Shown here one piece after another: positions 7,464 to 10,730 of a DNA stretch of 10,730 nucleotides. Positions within the stretch are counted from its first letter, which is position 1, and every line of letters starts with the position of its first letter. The stretch covers positions 1-10,730 of the forward strand of contig JBDSLU010000510.1 in NCBI GenBank assembly GCA_039916225.1. Reading direction: 5' to 3'. This DNA comes from JBDSLU01 sp039916225 (GTDB lineage Bacteria; Acidobacteriota; Vicinamibacteria; Vicinamibacterales; Vicinamibacteraceae). A program made the position numbers and the translations under genes. The notes beneath the pieces were generated by a model. That model was given only the letters and a program-made list of their open reading frames with translations, was not told where the DNA came from and searched no databases.

Positions 7464-10112
7464 TCAGGAAATCGTGAACCACGGCCGCCATCCACCATCG
7501 GGCTCGAAGAACGTCGACGTAACCATCCCCTCACCGGTCGTGGCGAACAGATCCACGTGTCCCTCGAATGGCAGCAGAGGCGCTACCTCTGCGCCGGGAT
7601 GCACTCGGACGCCGGCATGAATCGCGAACCACGGCCGCCAGCCGCCGTCAGGTTCGAAGAACGTCGACATCACGGTGCCGTCGTCGGTGGTCGCGAACAG
7701 GTCGACGTGGCCCTCGAACGGCTGCAGGACGGTGACGGTCGCGCCGCCCTTCATCTTGGTCGCCCCGTGAAGCGCGAACCACGGCCGCCAGCCGCCGTCG
7801 GGTTCGAAGAACGTCGACATCACGGTGCCGTCGCCGGTGGTCGCGAACAGGTCGACGTGGCCCGGGAACGGCTGCAGGGCCGTTACCGTTGCGCCGCCCT
7901 TCATCTTGATCTCCCCGTGAATCGGGAACCACGGCCGCCAGCCGCCATCGGGTTCAAAGAACGTCGACATCACGGTGCCGTCGCCGGTGGTCGCGAACAG
8001 GTCGACGTGGCCCGGGAACGGCTGCAGGGCCGTTACGGTCGTCCCCGACGCCAGCTTGGTGTCGGCGTGAATCGCGAACCAGGTTCGCCAGCCGCCGTCC
8101 GGCTCAAAGAACGTTGACATCACGGTGCCGTCCGCGGTGGTCACGAACAGGTCCACGTGCCCCTCGAACGGCTGCAACGCCGTCACGGTGGCGCCCGGCT
8201 TGGCCACCATCGACACGAGACGGATCCACGTGGCCACCGACGGCACGCCTTCGTGGTTGAGAACGAACAGCATGTAGTAGCCCGGGGGCGCCAGCGCGTG
8301 CAGGGCGTCGGCATCGGGCGCCGTCAGGGCAAGCGTGTCGCGCTGACCGCGCATGCGAGCATTGAAGAACGACAGCTCGATGACCCTCTGCTCGGTATCC
8401 GTCTGATGGGTCACAGCGGACGGTCGTACGAGGACGATCCGGGTGATGTCTTGCGCTTCGGGCACTTCGATGTCGAAGCGCTGCCCGTAGCCGACGATCT
8501 GCGGGGCCGAGCGGATGACTGGTCGCGGTCCGTTGAAGAGATAGGGCGGGCTGTAGATGTCGATGTTGGCGTTCTGCCAGCCGGCCACCATGACCTTGCC
8601 GCTCGGCAGCAGCAGCGACATCGAATGGTAGTCTCGCGCGCCGGCCAGCTCCGCCGCACGCGACCAGGTATCGGTCCGCGGGTCGAACATGGCGCACGGC
8701 GAGATGGATCGCTGGATGCCGCCGCTGAGGAAGACATTGCCGTCGGGCAAGAGCACGGCGCTGCACAGGCTACGGTGTTCGCCGTCAGGAAACGGAATCG
8801 GCGCGGACCACGCCGTCCCCGCCGACATGCTCGACGCGTCACACGTCTCATACGTGTTGTTCGTGGTCGCATCGGCCCCGCCGAACGCCAGGACCCGGGC
8901 GTGTCGCCTGGTGGCGTCGAGGATCATGACCGACATCCCCTTGGTCCGGTCGGTGATGTCGCGGGCAGCCGGTGCAATCGCCGTCCAGGAGCCGGCGTGG
9001 CGCGCTGTCAGCGTGAAGAACGCCGACTGATCGTCGCCTCGAAACGGACCGCCGCCTGCGCCTGCCGTTCCCCAGCCGGTTCGGGTATAGAAGATTGAAT
9101 TGTTCGGCAGGAGATGCAGGCCGGGATAGAGGGATGGGAACGGCTTCGCGTCGAGGTCCACATGCGTGAACGTATCGGTGGACTCATCGTAGATGTCCAT
9201 CTCGCCCGTGCCGTGACCACACGCGATCAGGACTCGCCGGTCTCCGAGGGCCACAGCCGTCGGGTACCAGCGCGAGTCCGACATGGGCGTGGAGGTCCGC
9301 TCCCAGGTGTTCGCCAAGGGATCGTACTTGAAACCCCATCGGGCGAGCGGGTTGGACCCATACCCGCCGCCGCCGACGCACAGCAGGCGCCCATCCGACA
9401 GAAAGACGTGGTGTCCGCACAGCTGGGAATAGCCGCCGGGCATCGAATGCGGCTGGTTGCGTGGCTCCTGGAAGGCGGCGGCGGTGACGTCCTCCGGGTC
9501 CCAGACAAGGGTGGTTTCGTCTGCCGTGATGAACAGCACCTTGCCGGTCCGAAGGAGCGCCGCATGAACGACGCCCTGGATGGTCCCGGGCCCCTTCAGC
9601 GGGATCGCCTGGGCACCCGAGGCCCATTCACCGTAGGTGTGCTCGCCGAGATGATGATGCAGCGTCTCGAGCACCGCATCCAGGATCCCGGTCGTCAGTT
9701 GCCGCAGGTGCGTGAACCCGAGCGGATACTCGACGTGCCGCAGGGCCAGGATCCTGCGGGCGTCCGCGGTGTCCATGATGCGTTCGCGGCGCGTCGGAGA
9801 CTCGCCGTGAGCGTGCCCCTCGACCGGCACGCCTTCATGGTCGTGAACGAACAGCGGCTTGGCGAATTCCAGGTCGCTGGGCAGGATCGCCGCGTTGAGG
9901 AACGTCAAGATCCTGCGGTGCAGCGCCGGATTCACGTCGACGGCGTGGGTGTGTGGCCTCTCGAGCGGCGGCGGCGAATATGTGCGAGGCGGTGACGCCA
10001 TGTCCGTGCGGTCCGGCGTCTTTCGTGCGTCTGGCCGATGCGCCGGCGCCGTGCCCTTGGGCGTGTCGACGTGCTCTGTGTCGCGAGTATGGGGATGCGG
10101 TTGGGTGAGCAT
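7464..10112 (-). CDS. Galactose/glyoxal-oxidase-like copper radical oxidase with C-terminal five-repeat domain
   Basis: This 882-residue protein has a kelch-type propeller and C-terminal early-set domain of the galactose oxidase/glyoxal oxidase superfamily, which oxidise primary alcohols or aldehydes and release H2O2. The expected copper-radical residues are present: C232 (QLCGHHVFLSDGR) and Y283 (SRWYPTAVAL) for the Cys-Tyr crosslink, axial Y495 and H496 (ARDYHSMSLLLP), and H569 (SAVTHQTDTEQR). The early-set domain ends with LAPPGYYMLFVLNHEGVPS. From 641 to the end are five 50-residue repeats with the core HVDLFATTGDGTVMSTFFE followed by PDGGWRPWF, resembling blades of a small lectin-like propeller. 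The first 170 residues are unusual: Pro/His-rich, with no signal peptide from ATG 10112 or from the internal ATG at 10001 (residue 38), although relatives are normally secreted. No good Shine-Dalgarno marks either start. The substrate is unknown. Confidence 0.9.
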   Translation of the reverse strand: MLTQPHPHTRDTEHVDTPKGTAPAHRPDARKTPDRTDMASPPRTYSPPPLERPHTHAVDVNPALHRRILTFLNAAILPSDLEFAKPLFVHDHEGVPVEGHAHGESPTRRERIMDTADARRILALRHVEYPLGFTHLRQLTTGILDAVLETLHHHLGEHTYGEWASGAQAIPLKGPGTIQGVVHAALLRTGKVLFITADETTLVWDPEDVTAAAFQEPRNQPHSMPGGYSQLCGHHVFLSDGRLLCVGGGGYGSNPLARWGFKYDPLANTWERTSTPMSDSRWYPTAVALGDRRVLIACGHGTGEMDIYDESTDTFTHVDLDAKPFPSLYPGLHLLPNNSIFYTRTGWGTAGAGGGPFRGDDQSAFFTLTARHAGSWTAIAPAARDITDRTKGMSVMILDATRRHARVLAFGGADATTNNTYETCDASSMSAGTAWSAPIPFPDGEHRSLCSAVLLPDGNVFLSGGIQRSISPCAMFDPRTDTWSRAAELAGARDYHSMSLLLPSGKVMVAGWQNANIDIYSPPYLFNGPRPVIRSAPQIVGYGQRFDIEVPEAQDITRIVLVRPSAVTHQTDTEQRVIELSFFNARMRGQRDTLALTAPDADALHALAPPGYYMLFVLNHEGVPSVATWIRLVSMVAKPGATVTALQPFEGHVDLFVTTADGTVMSTFFEPDGGWRTWFAIHADTKLASGTTVTALQPFPGHVDLFATTGDGTVMSTFFEPDGGWRPWFPIHGEIKMKGGATVTALQPFPGHVDLFATTGDGTVMSTFFEPDGGWRPWFALHGATKMKGGATVTVLQPFEGHVDLFATTDDGTVMSTFFEPDGGWRPWFAIHAGVRVHPGAEVAPLLPFEGHVDLFATTGEGMVTSTFFEPDGGWRPWFTIS
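7467..8192 (-). repeat. Five in-frame 150-bp tandem repeats in the oxidase gene
   Basis: The 3' part of the oxidase gene is a direct tandem repeat with an exact 150-bp period and no indels. The units are 8043-8192, 7893-8042, 7743-7892, 7593-7742 and a shortened last unit 7467-7592. Conserved words such as ACGGCCGCCA recur at 7481, 7631, 7781 and 7931; the copy at 8081 has diverged. The stretch 7807-7886 is identical to 7957-8036 over 80 nt. The first and last units have diverged most. In protein each unit is one 50-residue repeat, probably one propeller blade. Confidence 0.95.
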
Positions 10113-10347
10113 GGCTCGTCTTTCTGGCGTCGGATGTGTGGACTGTTCGCGCCACTACACTGCCTAACGCCAGCCACCTGGAATGTGTACCGTCCCGCCG
10201 TCGCGGCTGCGGGCACCTGCGCCCGCGCCGTTTCGCGTAGACCGCCGACTTTCGGCCTGTTGGCCGAGACTTCGTGGCGATTTCGTGCCGATGTCGGCAT
10301 CGATTCGTGACGACGCCGGCCCTGCTCGGCGAGGCGTGAGCGACCGC
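10113..10347. other. Intergenic region upstream of the copper radical oxidase gene
   Basis: This 235-bp gap separates the end of the membrane-protein gene from the start of the oxidase, both on the minus strand. I see no credible gene in it. It holds two small hairpins: GCGGGC/GCCCGC (10209-10226) and TCGGCC-TGTT-GGCCGA (10252-10267). Neither is followed by a T-run. The oxidase promoter should lie here, but no convincing -35/-10 pair was found by eye. Confidence 0.5.
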
Positions 10348-10730
10348 TCAACGTTCCAGGCGGCTGCGGGCCTTCGCCTTGGCGCGCGCGAGCGCCGAGG
10401 TGACCGGCGTCGGCGGGACCACCGGCGGCGCCGCCGGCGACGGGTTGCTCGTCGCGACGCGCGACTCGGGAATCGGCGCCGGCTGGCGGCGTCTCCACGG
10501 AAGGCCCGGCCTCGGGATCCTGAACCTCCGCAGCCGTGCGCTCGCGGCCCCGAACAGCAGCAGCCGGCGGCCGCCGATCTCCAGGACATGGACGGCCAGC
10601 AGGATGACCGTCACGAGGGCGACGAGGTCGCGCATCTGCCGATCGCGTGTGCCGGCGCCCTTGAACACGTCGTCCCAGGTCGTCCGTTCGGCACCGCCGG
10701 TGAGACGGGCCGACTCGGCCAGCGTGGTCC
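10348..10730 (-). CDS. C-terminal end of a membrane-anchored protein, possibly VWA-type (cut by right edge)
   Basis: The frame is open from the right edge to the TGA at 10348-10350, giving at least 127 residues. A GTG at 10666-10668 could be taken as a start, but the frame continues upstream with protein-like sequence (TLAESARLTGGAERTTWDDV), so this is almost certainly the tail of a longer protein. After this segment comes one membrane helix (LVALVTVILLAVHVLEI), then a basic stretch (RRLLLF, RLRRFRIPRPG). The end is a Pro/Ala-rich tail finishing in ARAKAKARSRLER, probably cytoplasmic. A terminal segment of the form LAESxxxTGG, a WxxVF motif and a single helix resembles the C-termini of large VWA/BatA-like membrane proteins in Acidobacteriota; that link is from memory and tentative. 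The main domains lie outside the window. Confidence 0.7.
   Translation of the reverse strand, partial: TTLAESARLTGGAERTTWDDVFKGAGTRDRQMRDLVALVTVILLAVHVLEIGGRRLLLFGAASARLRRFRIPRPGLPWRRRQPAPIPESRVATSNPSPAAPPVVPPTPVTSALARAKAKARSRLER

Noticed and set aside
5401..7491. Minus-strand open frame of 696 codons opposite the PQQ dehydrogenase
   Set aside because: Composition is typical of antisense frames in GC-rich DNA and no motif is recognisable. The plus strand has a complete quinoprotein.
6135..8117. Plus-strand open frame of 660 codons spanning the dehydrogenase end and the repeat array
   Set aside because: It runs out of frame through one real gene and antisense through another. Its apparent repeats are only the reverse strand of the oxidase repeat array.
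7464..8200. Possible CRISPR-like or intergenic direct-repeat array
   Set aside because: The 150-bp repeats are continuous, without unique spacers, stay in frame and encode 50-residue protein units of the oxidase.

Overview
The window is GC-rich (roughly two thirds G+C), tightly packed bacterial DNA. The gene types suggest an Acidobacteriota-like soil bacterium, possibly Vicinamibacteria. They include a Ser/Thr kinase with a short helical N-terminal region typical of that phylum, a PQQ dehydrogenase paired with a small cytochrome c, and a copper radical oxidase. This placement is inference from gene style, not from a marker gene. I see no rRNA, tRNA, CRISPR array or insertion sequence.

Layout. 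(1) 1-702, minus: N-terminal part of a Ser/Thr protein kinase that runs off the left edge. (2) 788-2464, minus: LctP-family lactate/glycolate permease. (3) 2471-2676: a dense inverted-repeat element built from ten copies of a 7-bp word, lying between the permease and the next gene. (4) 2682-3893, minus: FMN-dependent 2-hydroxy-acid oxidase/dehydrogenase with a twin-arginine-like leader, upstream of the permease on the same strand. (5) 3930-7389, plus: three genes joined by 4-bp ATGA overlaps, encoding an HpcH/HpaI-type aldolase with a signal peptide, a monohaem cytochrome c and a soluble PQQ dehydrogenase. (6) 7420-7451: a strong hairpin between convergent genes. (7) 7464-10112, minus: a galactose/glyoxal-oxidase-type copper radical oxidase fused to five 50-residue repeats that look like a small beta-propeller. 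(8) 10348-10730, minus: C-terminal end of a membrane protein cut by the right edge.

How the genes may work together. The two divergent units at the centre start only 36 bp apart as drawn. All four soluble proteins of these units (hydroxy-acid oxidase, aldolase, cytochrome, PQQ dehydrogenase) appear to carry export signals, and the fifth is a monocarboxylate permease. The simplest reading is a cell-envelope pathway. The PQQ enzyme would oxidise a sugar or alcohol and pass electrons to the cytochrome, the aldolase would cleave or join a 2-oxo acid, the FMN enzyme would interconvert hydroxy and oxo acids, and LctP would import the small acid. Each protein family is well supported; the joint pathway and its substrate are hypothesis. 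The copper radical oxidase is in a separate, convergent transcription unit.
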